From NCBI GenBank assembly GCA_003283685.1, contig QBWD01000001.1, positions 1 to 64,000 on the forward strand: a DNA stretch of 64,000 nucleotides, written 5' to 3'. Each line of letters begins with the position of its first letter. Within the stretch, counting starts at the first letter, position 1. Source of the stretch: Prochlorococcus sp. AG-315-D17 (GTDB taxonomy: Bacteria; Cyanobacteriota; Cyanobacteriia; PCC-6307; Cyanobiaceae). The notes under the pieces were generated by a model that was not told the DNA's origin, did not search any database, and saw only the letters and a list, made by a program, of their open reading frames with translations. Made by a program: the position numbers and the translations under genes. Shown piece by piece: positions 62,969-64,000 of this stretch.

Positions 62969-63544
62969 ATGGACTTTCAATCGAACCATCAAAAAATCCA
63001 AGAGAGGTTAGGAGGTAGAAATATTTTTTTGATAGGTATGATGGGTTCTGGTAAGAGTCAGACTGGGCCAAGCCTCGCAAAGATTCTTAAGTATGCTTTT
63101 GTCGATATGGATGAGGTTATTGAAAAAGCTACAGATCAAACTATTACAAATATTTTTGAGCAAGAAGGAGAAGAGGCATTTAGAGATGTTGAGAAAAAAG
63201 TTTTACAAGAAATTAGTCAACATCATTCATTAGTCATTGCGGCTGGTGGTGGCCTTGTTACTCTTCCAGAAAACTGGGGAATTCTTCATCAAGGGATAGT
63301 AATTTGGTTGGATCTAGATATCAATCGCTCAATTAAAAGGTTGAAAAATGATAATAATAAAAGACCTTTACTAAATAGTAATGATTTGAATAAGACTTTC
63401 AGTGATATATATGAAAAAAGAAAACCACTTTATTTGGAGTCAGATTTAAGAATAGAAGTAGAGGATCAGTCTCCGTATGAAGTCGCAATTATGATTATTG
63501 AAAGTTTGCCTAGCATACTTATTGACCCGGTGGTCTCAACCTAA
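62969..63544 (+). CDS. aroK: shikimate kinase
   Basis: A 191-residue protein. Walker A GMMGSGKSQTG near residue 23, VDMDEVIEKAT near 45 (substrate Asp), EAFRDVEKKVL near 70 (Arg for shikimate) and AAGGGLV near 90 are present. It phosphorylates shikimate in aromatic amino-acid synthesis. It diverges from the PTPS gene with 54 nt between starts, and its last 26 nt overlap the 3' end of the gene on the other strand. Confidence 0.96.
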   Translation: MDFQSNHQKIQERLGGRNIFLIGMMGSGKSQTGPSLAKILKYAFVDMDEVIEKATDQTITNIFEQEGEEAFRDVEKKVLQEISQHHSLVIAAGGGLVTLPENWGILHQGIVIWLDLDINRSIKRLKNDNNKRPLLNSNDLNKTFSDIYEKRKPLYLESDLRIEVEDQSPYEVAIMIIESLPSILIDPVVST

Positions 63545-63782
63545 CCGCATACCACTGAACTTTGAAACCTGGCTTTATTTCAAGATCACAGGCTGTATCA
63601 AGTAAATGTTGAGCAGCTTCTTTTAAAGGAGCTCTGCATTGTAAATCTAATGGCAGTGTATCAAATTGATCTAACCAGGATTCCAGCCATAAAAGAGTTT
63701 CTTTGGAACTCAGAAATCTCTCATTTTTGCCAGGCTCAAGTATTACATAATTCTCTAGTTCTCTTATTAAAGGGTCAGACAT
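63519..63782 (-). CDS. hypothetical protein, likely cyanobacterial
   Basis: An 87-residue soluble protein, mostly helical, with LLWLESWLDQFDTLPLDLQ near residue 30, CRAPLKEAAQHLLDTACDLE near 50 and KVQWYAVRLRPPG at the C-terminus. I do not recognise the family. The ATG at 63782 shares the tetranucleotide CATG with the divergent start at 63781, and its 3' end overlaps aroK by 26 nt, so it is boxed in by coding sequence on both sides. Confidence 0.7.
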   Translation of the reverse strand: MSDPLIRELENYVILEPGKNERFLSSKETLLWLESWLDQFDTLPLDLQCRAPLKEAAQHLLDTACDLEIKPGFKVQWYAVRLRPPGQ

Positions 63783-64000
63783 GAGAAATCAATTCTTTTA
63801 TATTTTTATATGTTATTTAATTATCTTTGGTTGTGTTCAAACTTCTTGGGCTGCAAACACTTTTAAATTAAACATCTCTCAAACCTCACAGATTATTAAC
63901 CGCAAATCAGACTGGCCAGTTTGGAGTCTTCCTGCTCCATTGAAGCGTCCTAGGCTTAGAGATGATTTGATCTATCTAAGTTGGTTTGAGGGTAAATGGG
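63781..64000 (+). CDS. exported protein, 3' end outside window
   Basis: The first 73 residues are visible. They begin with a signal peptide (MRNQFFYIFICYLIIFGCV, then AWAAN-like cleavage region near residue 25). An internal Cys near 18 is inside the hydrophobic part and could be a lipobox cysteine. After it, DWPVWSLPAPLKRPRLRDDL and YLSWFEGKW suggest a thylakoid-lumen or periplasmic protein of the sort found in cyanobacteria and plants, perhaps DUF6816-like. Its ATG overlaps the divergent start at 63782. Confidence 0.7.
   Translation, partial: MRNQFFYIFICYLIIFGCVQTSWAANTFKLNISQTSQIINRKSDWPVWSLPAPLKRPRLRDDLIYLSWFEGKW

Noticed and set aside
1..64000. CRISPR arrays, insertion sequences, integrases, restriction-modification or other defence genes
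   Set aside because: I looked for regularly spaced repeats, transposase-like proteins and known defence families in all larger frames and saw none.

Overview
The window looks like a chromosomal segment of a low-GC marine picocyanobacterium, most likely Prochlorococcus of a low-light type. I cannot fix the ecotype from sequence alone. The signs are strongly AT-rich DNA with very short intergenic gaps, many TTG and GTG starts, photosynthesis genes (a PsbX-like protein, Ycf66, a PetL-like protein and two high-light-inducible proteins), several families known mainly from cyanobacteria (DUF3303, DUF3120, DUF2973, DUF4346, the TIGR03279 radical-SAM family), and a circularly permuted two-piece tmRNA gene. 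No rRNA, insertion sequence, integrase, prophage or CRISPR array was seen.

Layout. At 1-3.6 kb there is the edge of what may be a surface-glycan region: a truncated ABC exporter, two orphan small genes and a GT4 glycosyltransferase. It ends near ssrA (about 4.6-4.85 kb, minus strand, with a visible promoter and terminator). At 4.9-14 kb lie an RNA methyltransferase, two coupled membrane-protein genes, smc, a PRC-barrel protein, an LpxB-related protein and tRNA-Leu(GAG). At 14-22.7 kb lie accC, yggT, psbX, ycf66, hli, an SbmA/YddA-like ABC transporter, a HIT protein, peptide deformylase and an S9 peptidase. At 22.7-27.5 kb is the sufBCDS iron-sulfur operon. Beyond it is a gene-poor stretch with inverted and direct repeats (27.5-28.66 kb) flanking a small cyanobacterial gene.

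The block at 28.7-43 kb carries a DUF4912 protein, phosphoglucomutase, a RarA ATPase with a large extra C-terminal region, a phosphopantetheinyl transferase, peroxiredoxin Q, type III pantothenate kinase, PAPS reductase, NDH-2, an SLC13-type transporter with RCK_C domains, KtrB/KtrA and AnmK. The block at 43-44.3 kb is the least explained part. It has a ribbon-helix-helix regulator with a near-perfect 26-bp palindrome just upstream of its start, a basic orphan protein, a Nif11-like protein that stops at a Gly-Gly end, and a tiny membrane protein.

From 44.4 to 64 kb come an ABC-F ATPase, an HtrA protease, an hli gene, xseA/xseB, a YihY protein, an IMPase-like phosphatase, a TolC-type channel, a TIGR03279 radical-SAM protein, nadB, a VKOR-thioredoxin fusion, petL, DUF4346, a FemAB-like protein, a DHFR-fold RibD-like reductase, a tandem PTPS/QueD protein and aroK. 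A partial secreted protein runs off the right edge.

Most of the window is housekeeping. Gene packing is extreme: four convergent pairs overlap by exactly four bases at their stop codons, two by 26 and 35 bases, and two divergent pairs share one CATG as both start codons. I see no defence or mobile system. The most promising candidates for something undescribed are the RHH/operator/Nif11 block and the pterin-like operon (tandem PTPS plus DHFR-fold reductase).
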